Origin: Cololabis saira
Taxonomy: Eukaryota; Chordata; Actinopteri; Beloniformes; Belonidae
Reading direction: 5' to 3'
DNA: 64,000 nt
NCBI RefSeq assembly: GCF_033807715.1
Contig: NC_084590.1
Span: 1-64,000 of the forward strand
Below are positions 12,438 through 23,473 of this stretch, piece by piece. The position numbers and the translations under genes were made by a program. Position 1 is the stretch's first letter. Each line of letters begins with the position of its first letter. The notes beneath the pieces are model-generated. The model had not been told where the DNA came from. It made no database searches and was given only the letters and a program-made list of their open reading frames with translations.

Positions 12438-13147
12438 ATTTTTGTGAAAACACTGTTTTACCTTCTGATTTTTTAAGGCAAGCTATTGAAAACGTCAGAA
12501 AATTGAAGGAAGGAGTCTATATAGTTGATTTGAGTGACTCCTTTCATTATTGGACTCACCAAACCACTTACCTGTGTTTCAGGTTGAAAATGACTGTTTC
12601 TGGCTGAGATACAGCTAAAAGCGGATTTTTGTGAAAACACTATTTTACCTCCTGATTTTTTAAGGCAAGCTATTGAAAAGGTCATATAATTGAAGGAAGG
12701 AGTCTATATAGTTGATTTGAGTGACTCCATTCATTATTGGACTCACCAAACCACTTACCTGTGTTTCAGGTTGAAAATGATCGTTTCTGGCTGAGATAAA
12801 GCTAAAAGTGGATTTTTGTGAAAACACTCTTTTACCTTCTGATTTTTTAAGGCAAGCTATTGAAAACGTCAGAAAATTGAAGGAAGGAGTCTATATAGTT
12901 GATTTGAGTGACTCCTTTCATTATTGGACTCACCAAACCACTTACCTGTGTTTCAGGTTGAAAATGACTGTTTCTGGCTGAGATAAAGCTAAAGGCGGAT
13001 TTTTGTGAAAACACTGTTTTACCTTCTGATTTTTTAAGGCAAGCTATTGAAAACGTCAGAAAATTGAAGGAAGGAGTCTATATAGTTGATTTGAGTGAGT
13101 CCTTTCATTATTGGACTCACCAAACCACTTACCTGTGTGAAAACACG
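12438..13147. repeat. Satellite monomers flanking DIRS copy 1
   Basis: About four monomers of the GGCTGAGATAAAGC type at roughly 187-bp spacing, up to the DIRS left end. The last one has lost most of its first half (ACCTGTG joins TGAAAACACG near 13134). No other content seen. Confidence 0.9.
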
Positions 13148-13313
13148 GTTCTATTTCGTCCCTACTGACCGCCAGGCGGTGCTGTAAGCACTGGATATCT
13201 TCCCTCGCGCATGCGCAATGTCGAGTACAATACCAACAATGTCACGTCACCCGTGACCCCTGCATGACCCCCGGAAGGGTATATCTTCCGGCGTCAGCAA
13301 GGGATCGACTCCT
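13148..13313. repeat. DIRS copy 1 left inverted terminal repeat
   Basis: Starts GTTCTATTTCGTCCC and continues through GACCGCCAGGCGG, CGCGCATGCGC and the GGAAGGGTATATCTTCC dyad to about GGGATCGACTCC. Its reverse complement is found at about 18366-18525. The family uses these repeats as ends for circularisation rather than as LTRs. Confidence 0.92.
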
Positions 13314-13964
13314 TATTCTTCTCGCATCGCGCGTCTGAAGTACAGGACGGAAATAGGAGCTTTGTGAAGCTCCTTCCTTTCCTCCCTAAGAAACCCGCCG
13401 GCCTCTGTGCAGCTTCGTGCCATTCAGGTAGGAGTAACGATTTTTTTCGTCCTCCGAGGAGCTGTGGCCGGCGCGGTATTGATGGTGTCGGGTTGCGGCG
13501 GCGTCTCCCCGCCCCGCCCCCCTGCGCGGCTGACAGAAGGTAAGCTGTCAAGCTGCGCCTGACACCTGATCACAATCTGCGCAGGGAGACGGCGTTTCGC
13601 TTCCTCTCCCCACTTATTAATGTGACGACATTATTTTTTCCTTGCAGATTATTTTTTTCTTTTGAAAAAAAAAAAAAGGAAAAAAAGAAGACAGAAAAGG
13701 ATTATTTTTTTCTTTTGAAAAAACAATACAAACACCTTTTTTGGTCTTTCTTACAGCCGTGGTGAAGGCCACGCCCCTCTCCCACCGGCTCATTTGTGGT
13801 GACGGCAGCGTTTCGCTCCCTCTCCCACTTTATTAATGTGACATTATTTTTTCCTTGCAGATTATTTTTTTCTTTTGAAAAAAAAAAAAAAAAAAGGAAA
13901 GAAACGAGAGAGGATTGTTCTCTTCTTTTTGAGTAAAGATGCCTATTTTTGCCTTTTCTCATAG
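13314..13964 (+). other. DIRS copy 1 5' leader with splice-like signals and duplicated A/T-rich blocks
   Basis: GC-rich start, then an AAGGTAAGC string with GT at 13540-13541 resembling a 5' splice site, followed by several pyrimidine-rich stretches ending in AG: CCTTGCAG (ending 13647 and 13860), TTCTTACAG (ending 13756) and TTTCTCATAG (about 13964). A block with poly-A of 13-18 bases is repeated (about 13648-13700 and 13860-13900). An intron in the leader before gag is an inference; introns are known in some DIRS lineages. No conserved coding frame seen. Confidence 0.55.
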
Positions 13965-14758
13965 CCGTGGTGACGGCAGCGTGGCCCTCCCCTCTCCCGC
14001 CTGCATATTGGCGGTGACGGCAGCGTGCTCGCTGTGGTGACGGCAGCGTTTCCGCTCCCCTCTCCCACTGACACACCTGTGTTGACGGTAGCGTGGCCCT
14101 CCCCTCTCCCGCCTGTATATTGGCGGTGACGGCAGCGTGCTCGCTGTAGTGACGGCAGCGTTTCCGCTCCCCTCTCCCACTGACACCTACGTGGTGATGG
14201 CGGCTCGTCCGCTCCCTCTCCCACCGGCACATCCGTGGTGACGGCAGCGTGACCGCTCCCCTCTCCCACCGACACATTCGTGTGGACGGCAGCGTGACCG
14301 CTCCCACCGACACATTCGTGTGGACGGCAGCGTGTCCGCTCGTCTCTCCTACCAGCACATCCGTGCTGACGGTAGCGTGGCCGCTCCCCTCTCCCACCGG
14401 CATATTGGTGGTGATGGCAGCGTGCTCGCTGTGGTGACGGCAGCGTTTCTGCTCCCCTCTCCCACTGACACATCCGTGCTGACGGTAGCGTGACCGCTCC
14501 CCTCTCCCGCCAGCATATTGGTGGTGACGGCAGCGTGCTCGCTGTGGTGACGGCAGCGTTTCCGCTCCCCTCTCCCACCGACACCTACGTGGTGACTGCA
14601 GCGCGTCCGCTCCCCTCTCCCACCGGCACATCCGTGGTGACGGCAGCGTGACCGCTCCCACCGACACATTCGTGTGAACGGCAGCGTGTCCGCTCCTCTC
14701 TCCTGCCAGCACATCCGTGGCGACGGCAGCGTGTCCGCTCCCTCTCCCACCGGTCGCT
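13965..14758. repeat. GC-rich minisatellite in the DIRS copy 1 leader
   Basis: Degenerate tandem modules built from GTGGTGACGGCAGCGT and GCTCCCCTCTCCCACC-type strings alternating with GACACATCCGTG or GCATATTGG spacers, about 790 bp. DIRS copy 2 has the same minisatellite at about half the length. Long open frames on both strands here are by-products of the repeat. Confidence 0.85.
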
Positions 14759-14761
14759 GTG

Positions 14762-15865
14762 ATGGAGCGTTCAGGGTGCATGGCCGCCCTGGACCCTGCG
14801 GATGACCAGGACCTCTGCGTGTCGTGCCTCGGCCCTGAGCAGCGGGGACGTTGGCCAGCCTCCCCTCATCTCAGCCGGGGTCTTCTCTGAAGCGATCGGC
14901 AAAGAGAGTGGTGGGGGCCCCCAAACGACGGCGGATGACGAGCCAGCTCTCCTCGAAGGTAGATCGCTTGGCTGCCGACATGGAGCAGATGAAGGCGCCC
15001 CTCCTCAATCTGCAACCTGGTACTGGCCAGGTGGAACCTGCCATGCCAGAGTTTGCTCTGGGGTTGCTCTGGGGTCTGGCTGCACTCATGCTGGAGAGAT
15101 GTCACAGCCGGCTGATGACCGTGCTCTGACGGCGATGGAGGACGCTGCTGTGGCTGGTCTCCACCACATGCCCCCCCCATCGAGCCCTCCATTGCAGCAC
15201 TGATAGTGGCTCCTGATGAGGCTCTGAAGCCAGATCCCAAGTGCCCCTCTACCCAGAGTAGGGTTACTGATGGGCATATTTGTAAGGCTTATGAAACAGC
15301 GGCACGCATCGGCCGGCTGGGGAACACCCTTTTTCATCTGCTACTGGCTCTCTCCACCTCCCTGCAGGATGCACAGGTGGATGATTCCACACAGGACATG
15401 TGTGACATATCCCTACAGGCTTTTTGCCTCCCAAACGAGGGAACTGGGGCGGCTGATGTCCACCCTGGTGCACACGCGCCGTCATGTCTGACTGGCGCAG
15501 TCACCCCTGACGGAGACTGCTCGTAGGGTTCTTCGTCAGGCACCTGCAGAACCGGGGGAGCTGTTTGGGGCAACTGCCCTGGAAGCTCTGAACCGCACCG
15601 CCCTGGCTGATGAGACCAGGCAGCGGCTGGTGTACCTTCACAGGGGTGCGGCCGCTTCCTGTACACCGGGAGGCCCTTCACCGGCCCCCGGGCCTCGCCC
15701 CCGGCCGCCTGCCCACGGCGGCCGGCGCGGCTTTCAGCGGTCTGTGAGTCAGCCTGCTGGTGACTTTCGCCCCCCTGTGCGCGGACCGTCCCACCAGCGT
15801 CGGGGCGTTGATCCCGACCGTCGCCCCCCCGGGACGTCCAGAGCCCGGGGGAGACGGCGCTAAGG
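14762..15865 (+). pseudogene. DIRS copy 1 gag-like gene, broken
   Basis: Begins at an ATG (14762) after the minisatellite. The N-terminus resembles copy 2 but lacks six bases (one Cys of a CxxC pair is lost) and is shifted by a one-base loss near 14853. The frame from 14851 carries a basic segment (GAPKRRRMTSQL), then VDRLAADMEQMKAPLL, and stops at 15129. Relative to copy 2 about 290 bp are missing after FALG (about 15064). A further segment with ALSTSLQDAQVDD lies at 15206-15526, and MSTLVHTRRHV is in another frame. The DIRS gag protein is expected to bind element RNA and assemble particles; assignment rests on position and on these alpha-helical segments being typical of fish DIRS elements. 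It cannot make one protein as it stands. Confidence 0.75.
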
Positions 15866-17080
15866 CCACGGAGCCGGTCGTCAGCTACTTTTCCGGCAGC
15901 AGCTCGGTTACTGGGCTGCCTGCTCATTGGGGCCCAGGTGGTTTCCACCCTAGCCCAGGGGTACATATTGCAGTTCCGACACCAGCCTCCTATCTCCGGC
16001 CGGGTTGAGATGACCATCGTCAGAGACCCGGCAAACATTCCGGCTCGGGCTCAGGTGTTGCCCGCCCTACTGGCCAAGAGCGCCGTCATGCCGGTGGACC
16101 CCCCGCCGCGGCCTGGGGGTTCTACTTGAGCTACTTTCTCGTCAGTAAGAGAGACGACGGACGTCGTCCCATCTTGGACCTGAGGGACCTCGACGAATAC
16201 ATGAAGGTCCTGCCCTTCCGGAGGCTTGACCACAGCAGATGCTCTGCGTTGATCAGGAGGAAGTTGTTTGCAACTGTGGACCTACAGGGCGCTTGTTTCA
16301 CGTGCCGGTCGCGGCACGTCACCGGTGGTTCCGGGGGTTCGCCTACTGGGGCCACCGTTGTCGGTTCAGGGTGCTCCTGTGCGGGCTCTCCCTGTCACCG
16401 AGGATTTTTTTCACCAGGTGCGTGATGGCAACCCTTGCCCCTTTTATACCTTTGGGCCTGCTGTCGCTACGCCCCCTGCAATGTGGCTGGACAGCCTCGC
16501 CTGGATGCCAAGAGGCACGGGCGCAGGCTGGTCAGGGTTTCGCGGGTGTGTGTCTATACCCTTGCACCCTGGAAAGGCGGGACATTCCGGCTGAGGGGTG
16601 TGCCCTTAGGCGCTGTCCCCTCCCTGCCGGGAGGCTGTCATCAGTAGTCCTCCCGGGTCCGCACGCGCCACATCAACGTGCTGGAGCTCTGGGCTCTGCA
16701 CTTCACACTAACATTTTTTGCAACTCCTGTGGGGGAGGCACGTGCCGGGTCGGTCGGACGGTGTGTCCACTGTTCCTTGATCGGCCACCAGAGGGGGCCC
16801 CGACTCTGCACAGCTGCTGCAGGTGTCCCGGGGCCTCCTAGCGTGCACAGCTCCTCGCCTGCCCGGCCTTCGGGCGATGTTCCTGCCTGGAGACAGGAAC
16901 CGGGTGACGGACTTCCTCTCCCGGCGCAAGCCGCCTTTGCAGAGGGTCCTCCAGAGGGCTCACGGGCTCCTCTTGGTGGCCCCCTTCCGACCGGGGAAAC
17001 ATAGTTTCCACTGCTGCGGAGGCTCTGCTGCGACACAACATGACGCCCCCCAGAGGGACCGTCTTTTCCAGCCGGGGATT
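15866..17080 (+). pseudogene. DIRS copy 1 reverse transcriptase / RNase H, broken
   Basis: Recognisable pieces in shifting frames: VEMTIVRDPANIPARAQVLPA-type leader (about 15990-16060), GFY then SYFLVSKRDDGRRPILDLRDLDEYMKVLPFR split over 16111-16220 (fingers/palm start), a frame change near 16295, then FHVPVAARHRWFRGFAYWGH and LLCGLSLSPRIFFTR (about 16297-16430). A WLDSLAW string near 16480 may be the degraded YLDD catalytic box. An RNase H-like end is seen as TSTCWSSGL-type and PGDRNRVTDFLSRRKPP pieces up to about 16950. In intact DIRS elements this enzyme copies element RNA into single-stranded DNA that is circularised through the internal complementary region. Confidence 0.8.
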
Positions 17081-18175
17081 CAGGTTTGCACCCCGACCCC
17101 GTCGCTTTTGGCTCTGAGTCTGGCCGCTGCGGCGCCGGACCCATTGTTGTCAAGCTGTCCTGAACCCGTCAGGGCTGGCATCTCGAATGCCCATGTGCCT
17201 CCCACCCGCCTCTGGTATGAGTGCGAGTGGGGGAGATTCTCTGCCTGGTGTGCAGACGGGGCAGAGGACCCTGTTCTTTGCCCCGTGGCCACGATCCTGG
17301 GGTCCCTTTCGGTCCCTCCTGGATGGTGGCCGTGCTCAGTCCACTTTAAAGGTGTATGTGGCGGTCATTTCATCGCAACATGCCCTGGTTGAGAATGCCA
17401 CCGTGGGGTGCCACCGGCTGGTTTCTCTTTCTCAGGGGGGCTCTGAGGCTGCCCCCCCCGAGGAGCCCAAAGGCCCCAGTTTTCGATTCCATTCGATTTT
17501 TATATAGCGTCTAATACAACAGGTGTTGTCTCTAGACGCTTTCCAGAGAACCTGAACATAAACGTACATATAAACCCCCGAGCAGTGTGGGACCTGCCCA
17601 TGGTGCTAGGTGCCCTCTCTTCTCCACCCTTTTGGGCCCTTGGCCCCGGTGGGCCTGAAGTGGCTCTCTATGGAGATAGCTTTTCTCCTCACCATGACAT
17701 CGGCGAGTCGATGAGTTACATGCCCTGTCAGTCAGCTCAGGGGCTACGTTGTGGCCGAACGTGGCGTTCCTGCCCTAGGTCCTGCAGAGAGTGGGCCAAG
17801 CCCTTTGTGCCCCGTACGGGCCCTTGCTGCTTATGCTACCGCGCCTGTGCGACGGTCGGAGCAGCTTGTTCTCTGCCATGGTGGCCCCAACAGGGGGCAT
17901 GCTGTTTCTGGACAGCGCCGTCCCACTGGGTGGTGGACACCGTCGAGCGCGCCCACAGGGCCAGTGGCCGCCCCTTACCAGTGGGGGTAAGGTGCCACTC
18001 GACCAGAAGCGTTGCAGCTTCTTGGCTGCCCTGCAGGGGGTGCCTCTGGAGGACATCTGCACAGCGACTTCGTGGACGTCGCCAGACACGTTCTCCAGGT
18101 TTTACCGGATCAATGTCGCCACTCCCCAACCATTGGGCGTGGTTCTACTCCCGGGTCCTTCTGCCCCTGGTCAGT
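17081..18175 (+). pseudogene. DIRS copy 1 tyrosine recombinase, broken and interrupted
   Basis: C-terminal enzyme of the element; it would integrate circular double-stranded DNA through a tyrosine intermediate. Pieces seen: WDLPMVLGALSSPPF (from about 17587), FLLTMTSASR followed by a stop near 17713 where the first catalytic arginine region is expected, CPVRALAAYATAPVRRSEQLVLCHGGPN (about 17795-17880), and the HxxR box as HSTRSVAASWL (about 17993-18030). The continuation, EDICTATSWTSPDTFSRFYRINV (about 18048-18115), is in another frame and contains the Phe-Tyr of the expected catalytic tyrosine region. A dispersed repeat at 17475-17583 splits the gene. The order of boxes fits a tyrosine recombinase well; the gene is dead. 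Confidence 0.82.
17475..17583. mobile_element. Short dispersed repeat (SINE-like) inside DIRS recombinase gene, copy 1
   Basis: About 105 bp starting near TTTTCGATTCCATTCG and containing TTATATAGCG, GTTGTCTCTAGACGCTTTCC and AACCCCCGAGCA. It interrupts the recombinase reading between the preceding linker and WDLPMVLG. The string type is familiar to me from fish genomes as an abundant interspersed repeat, but I cannot name the family or find target duplications. The same insertion is in DIRS copy 2 (63419-63525), so it predates their separation. Confidence 0.55.
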
Positions 18176-18195
18176 GAGGTATGTGACCGGGATCC

Positions 18196-18307
18196 TACGT
18201 GACATTGTTGGTATTCGTCATCCAGTGCTTACAGCACCGCCTGGCGGTCAGTAGGGACGAAATAGAACGAAAGTTACGCCTGTAACTACGGTTCTATGAG
18301 TCCCGGA
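18196..18307. repeat. DIRS copy 1 internal complementary region
   Basis: The first half (ACATTGTTGG through GGGACGAAATAGAAC, ending about 18268) is the reverse complement of the left outer end. The second half (GAAAGTTACGCCTGTAACTACGGTTCTATGAGTCCCGG, given here by its ends GAAAGTTACG and GAGTCCCGG) is the reverse complement of the right outer end. They meet as AGAACGAAAG, that is, the circle junction with one GTT (as AAC on this strand). In DIRS elements this region templates joining of the ends. Confidence 0.9.
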
Positions 18308-18329
18308 TGACCGCCAGGCCTGGCGGTCA
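18308..18329. repeat. 22-bp perfect palindrome between internal complementary region and right terminal repeat
   Basis: Half-site TGACCGCCAGG followed directly by its reverse complement with no spacer. The half-site also occurs at the element ends as GACCGCCAGGCGG, so this is where two inverted copies of that motif touch. Confidence 0.95.
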
Positions 18330-18365
18330 CTCCGAATCCTCGTGCTCTCGCGAGAAGATTCTAGG

Positions 18366-18552
18366 AGTCGATCCCTTGCTGACGCCGGAAGATATACCCT
18401 TCCGGGGGTCATGCAGGGGTCACGGGTGACGTGACATTGTTGGTATTGTACTCGACATTGCGCATGCGCGAGGGAAGATATCCAGTGCTTACAGCAGCGC
18501 CTGGCGGTCGTCCGGGACTCATAGAACCGTAGTTACAGACGTAACTTTCGTT
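18366..18552. repeat. DIRS copy 1 right inverted terminal repeat
   Basis: Reverse complement of the left terminal repeat from GGAGTCGATCCC to about GGATATCCAGTGC, then a right-specific end GTCCGGGACTCATAGAACC and GTAACTTTCGTT. The terminal GTT (18550-18552) is shared with the satellite target. Confidence 0.92.
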
Positions 18553-20934
18553 TTACCTTCTGATTTTTTAAGGCAAGCTATTGAAAACGTCAGCAAACTG
18601 AAGGAAGGAGTCTATTTAGTTGATTTGAGTGACTCCTTTCATTGTTGGACTCACCAAACCACTTACCTGTGTTTAAGGTTCAAAATGATCGTTTCTGGCT
18701 GAGATACAGCTAAAAGCGGATTTTTGTGAAAACACTGTTTTACCTTCTGATTTTTTAAGACAAGCTATTGAAAACGTCAGAAAATTGAAGGAGGGAGTCT
18801 ATATAGTTGATTTGAGTGACTCCTTTCATTATTGGACTCACCAAACAACTTACCTGTGTTTCAGGTTGAAAATGACTGTTTCTGGCTGAGCTACAGCTAA
18901 AAGCGGATTTTTGTGAAAACACTGTTTTACCTTCTGATTTTTTAAGGCAAGCTATTGAAAGAGTGACTCCTTTCATTATTGGACTCACCAAACCACTTAG
19001 AAAGTTTTCAAAGTTCCAACTGAGTGCAGCTAAATTCATCTGTGGAGCTCTGCCTCCATCTTGTGGGCAAAAAAAGAAACTTCCAGGGCAGACAACACTA
19101 CAATTCCCCACCTCTTTTCTGCTGATATTTTCAATTCTGGTGGAGTAAAGCCAGTCAAAAAATATGCAAAAGGAGGGGCCCATCATTTCTACGTCATTTT
19201 GATCATTTTTAGATTTTTAAATTTCATTTTAGACAAGTTGGAGGCATTTTAATGAAGTATTTCTGCTGCCTTTTAACCCTGGCTGAAGTGCAATTTTCTC
19301 CTCTTTTCTTTCATTTTGCTGAAGTAAAGCCAGGAAAAACACGTGCAAAAGGAAGGCTGCATCATTGCTAAGCCATTTTGATCATTTTTAGATTTTTAGA
19401 TTGTGATTCTAGACAAGTTTGAGTAATTTTAATGCAGCATTTCGGCTGCTGTTTTTGGCTGAGTCTGGAGTGAGATTTTCCCTTCTTTTCTTCTCATGTT
19501 TCTAATTTGGCTCAAGCAAATGAAGGAAAAAAATGCTCAAAAGACAAAGCCCATTTTTGTGAAGGAATTGTGTTTATTTTCAGATTTTTACACTTTATTT
19601 GAGAGCAGTTGGAGACCTTTTAATGCTGTCATTCTGCCTTTTAGGCGATTGTGCAGTACCTCATTTTGTCCACGGCACGGCGCAGTGATGCAGTCCCGGT
19701 AATGGGTGGGGGGGGGGGGAGACCTGTGTTTCAGGTTCAAAATAATGGTCTCTCGCTGAGAAACAGCCAAAAAGCGGATTTCTGTGATAACACTGTTTTA
19801 CCTTCTGATTTTTTAAGGCAAGCTATGGAAAACGTCAGAAAATTGAAGGAGAGAGTCTATATAGTTGATTTGAGTGACTAATTTCATTATTGGACTCACC
19901 AAACCACTTACCTGTGTTTCAGGTTGAAAATGACTGTTTCTGGCTGAGATAAAAGCGGATTTTTGTGAAAACACTGTTTTACCTTCTGATTTTTTAAGGC
20001 AAGCTATTGAAAACGTCAGAAAATTGAAGGAGGGAGTCTATATAGTTGATTTGAGTGACTAATTTCATTATTGGACTCACCAAACAACTTACCTGTGTTT
20101 CAGGTTGAAAATGACTGTTTCTGGCTGAGATACAGCTAAAAGCGGATTTTTGTGAAAACACTGTTTTACCTTCTGATTTTTTAAGGCAAGCTATTGAAAA
20201 CGTCAGAAAATTGAAGGAGGGAGTCTAAATAGTTGATTTGAGTGAGTCCTTTCATTATTGGACTCACCAAACAACTTACCTGTGTTTCAGGTTGAAAATG
20301 ACTGTTTCTGGCTGAGCTACAGCTAAAAGCGGATTTTTGTGAAAACACTGTTTTACCTTCTGATTTTTTAAGGCAAGCTATTGAAAGAGTGACTCCTTTC
20401 ATTAATGGACTCACCAAACCACTTAGAAAGTTTTCAAAGTTCCAAGTGAGTGCAGCTAAATTCATCTGTGGAGCTCTGCCTCCATCTTGTGGGCAAAAAA
20501 AGAAACTTCTCCAGGGCAGACAACACTACAATTTCCCCCCTCTTTTCTGCTGATATCTTCAATTCTGGTGGAGTAAAGCCAGTGAAAAAATATGCAAAAG
20601 GAGGGGCCCATCATTTCTAAGTCATTTTGATCATTTTTAAATTTTTAAATGTCATTTTAGACAAGTTGGAGGCATTTTAATGCAGTATTTCTGCTGCTTT
20701 TTAACCCTGGCTGAAGTGCAATTTTCTCCTCTTTTCATTCATTTTGCTGAAGTAAAGCCAGGAAAAACACGTGCAAAAGGCAGGCTGCATCATTGCTAAG
20801 CCATTTTGATCATTTTTAGATTTTTAGATTGTGATTTTAGACAAGTTTGAGCAATTTTAATGTGGCATTTCGGCTGCTGTTTTTGGCTGAGTCTGGAGTG
20901 AGATTTTCCCCTCTTTTCTTCTCATGTTTCTAAT

Positions 20935-22230
20935 TTGGCTAAAGCAAATGAAGGCAAAAAATGCTCAAAAGACAAAGCCCATTTTTGTGAAAACACTGTT
21001 TTACCTTCTGATTTTTTAAGGCAAGCTATTGAAAGAGTGACTCCGTTCATTATTGGACTCACCAAACCACTTAGAAAGTTTTCAAAGTTCCAACTGAGTG
21101 CAGCTAAATTCATCTGTGGAGCTCTGCTTCCATCTTGTGGGCAAAAAAAGAAACTTCTCCAGGGCAGACAACACTACATTTTCCCCCAACTTTTCTGCTG
21201 ATATTTTCAATTCTGGTGGAGTAAAGCCAGTGAAAAAATATGCAAAAGGAGGGGCCCATCATTTCTAAGTCATTTTGATCATTTTTAGATTTTTAAATGT
21301 CATTTTAGACAAGTTGGAGGCATTTCAATGCAGTATTTCTGCTGCTTTTTAACCCTGGCTGAAGTGCAATTTTCTCCTCTTTTCTTTCATTTTGCTGAAG
21401 TAAAGCCAGGAAAAACACGTGCAAAAGGCAGGCTGCATCATTTCTAAGCCATTTTGATCATTTTTAGATTTTTAGATTTTGATTTTAGACAAGTTTGAGC
21501 AATTTTAATGCAGCATTTCGGCTGCTGTTTTTGGCTGAGTCTGGAGTGAGATTTTCCCCTCTTTTCTTCTCATGTTTCTAATTTGGCTGAAGCAAATGAA
21601 GGCAAAATATGCTCAAAAGACAAAGTCCATTTTTGTGAAAACATTTTTTTACCTTCTGATTTTTTAAGGCAAGCTATTGAAAGAGTGACTCCGTTCATTA
21701 TTGGACTCACCAAACCACTTAGAAAGTTTTCAAAGTTCCAACTGAGTGCAGCTAAATTCATCCGTGGAGCTCTGCCTCCATCTTGTGGGCAAAAAAAGAA
21801 ACTTCTCCAGGGCAGACAACACTGCAATTTCCCCCCTCTTTTCTGCTGATATTTTCAATTCTGGTGGAGTAAAGCCTGTCAAAAAATATGCAAAAGGAGG
21901 GCCCCATCATTTTTAAGTCATTTTGATCATTTTTAGATTTTTAAATGTCATTTTAGACAAGTTGGAGGCATTTTAATGCAGTATTTCTGCTGCTTTTTAA
22001 CCCTGGCTGAAGTGCAATTTTCTCCTCTTTTCTTTCATTTTGCTGAAGTAAAGCCAGGAAAAACACGTGCAAAAGGCAGGCCGCATCATTGCTAAGCCAT
22101 TTTGATCATTTTTAGATTTTTAGATTGCGATTTTAGACAAGTTTGAGTAATTTTAATGCGGCATTTCGGCTGCTGTTTTTGGCTGAGTCTGGAGTGAGAT
22201 TTTCCCCTCTTTTCTTCTCATGTTTCTAAT
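20935..22230. repeat. 648-bp module, two tandem copies
   Basis: Equivalent points at 20935 and 21583 are 648 bp apart. Each module runs from GAAGCAAATGAAGGCAAAA-type sequence through a shortened 187-bp monomer, TTAGAAAGTTTTCAAAGTTCC, CATCTTGTGGGCAAAAAAAG and two sub-repeats starting GTAAAGCCAG. Confidence 0.9.
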
Positions 22231-23473
22231 TTGGCTGAAGCAAATGAAGGCAAAAGATGCTCAAAAGACAAAGTCCATTTTTGTGAAGGAATTGTGTTTA
22301 TTTTCATATTTTTACACTTTATTCTAGTTGGAGACATTTCAATGCTGTCATTCTGCCTTTTAGGCGAATGTGCAGTACCTCATTTTGTCCACAGCACGGC
22401 GCAGTGATGCACTCCCGGTAATGGGTGAGGGGGGGGGTGGGGGGGGAGACCTGTGTTTCAGGTTCAAAATAACTGTTTCTTGCTGAGAAACAGCCAAAAA
22501 GCGGATTTCTGTTATAACACTGTTTTACCTTCTGATTTTTTAAGGCAAGCTATGGAAAACGTCAGAAAATTGAGGAGAGAGTCTATATAGTTGATTTGAG
22601 TGACTAATTTCATTATTGGACTCACCAAACCACTTACCTGTGTTTCAGGTTGAAAATGACTGTTTCTGGCTGAGATAAAAGCGGATTTTTGTGAAAACAC
22701 TGTTTTACCTTCTGATTTTTTAAGGCAAGCTATTGAAAACGTCAGAAAATTGAAGGAGGGAGTCTATATAGTTGATTTGAGTGACTCCTTTCATTATTGG
22801 ACTCACCAAACAACTTACCTGTGTTTCAGGTTGAAAATGACTGTTTCTGGCTGAGCTACAGCTAAAAGCGGATTTTTGTGAAAACACTGTTTTACCTTCT
22901 GATTTTTTAAGGCAAGCTATTGAAAGAGTGACTCCTTTCATTAATGGACTCACCAAACCACTTAGAAAGTTTTCAAAGTTCCAACTGAGTGCAGCTAAAT
23001 TCATCTGTGGAGCTCTGCCTCCATCTTGTGGGCAAAAAAAGAAACTTCTCCAGGGCAGACAACACTACAATTTCCCCCCTCTTTTCTGCTGATATCTTCA
23101 ATTCTGGTGGAGTAAAGCCAGTGAAAAAATATGCAAAAGGAGGGGCCCATCATTTCTAAGTCATTTTGATCATTTTTAGATTTTTAAATGTCATTTTAGA
23201 CAAGTTGGAGGCATTTTAATGCAGTATTTCTGCTGCTTTTTAACCCTGGCTGAAGTGCAATTTTCTCCTCTTTTCTTTCATTTTGCTGAAGCAAAGCCAG
23301 GAAAAACACGTTCAAAAGGCAGGCTGCATCATTGCTAAGCCATTTTGATCATTTTTAGATTTTTAGATTGTGATTTTAGACAAGTTTGAGCAATTTTAAT
23401 GCGGCATTTCGGCTGCTGTTTTTGGCTGAGTCTGGAGTGAGATTTTCCCCTCTTTTCTTCTCATGTTTCTAAT

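Larger units (their letters stand above)
2971..13147. repeat. Satellite array block 1 (about 187-bp monomer family)
   Basis: Roughly 10 kb of head-to-tail monomers carrying the recognisable strings TTTTACCTTCTGATTTTTTA, GGCAAGCTATTGAAAACGTC, AGTTGATTTGAG and TTGGACTCACCAAACCACTT in fixed order. The monomer is about 187 bp and AT-rich. The block has internal zones with different higher-order structure, listed separately. It is bounded by the LINE on the left and interrupted on the right by DIRS copy 1, after which the same satellite resumes at 18553. Confidence 0.97.
13148..18552 (+). mobile_element. DIRS-type tyrosine-recombinase retrotransposon, copy 1, structurally complete and decayed
   Basis: The 5.4-kb element interrupts the satellite. 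It has inverted terminal repeats of about 165-190 bp (left 13148-13313, right 18366-18552), gag-like, reverse transcriptase/RNase H and tyrosine recombinase remnants in that order on the plus strand, and an internal complementary region near the right end (18196-18307) that joins complements of both outer ends. This combination is diagnostic of DIRS elements. There is no target duplication beyond a shared GTT at each edge, as expected for recombinase-mediated insertion. All coding regions carry frameshifts or deletions. The satellite resumes in phase on the right with TTTTACCTTCTG. Confidence 0.93.

Noticed and set aside
2971..13147. CRISPR-like regularity of short repeats
   Set aside because: The unit is a full 187-bp tandem monomer without unique spacers, in a eukaryotic transposon-rich context; it is a satellite.
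13702..14781. 359-residue minus-strand frame
   Set aside because: Low-complexity translation of the GC-rich minisatellite in the DIRS leader, opposite to the element's coding strand.
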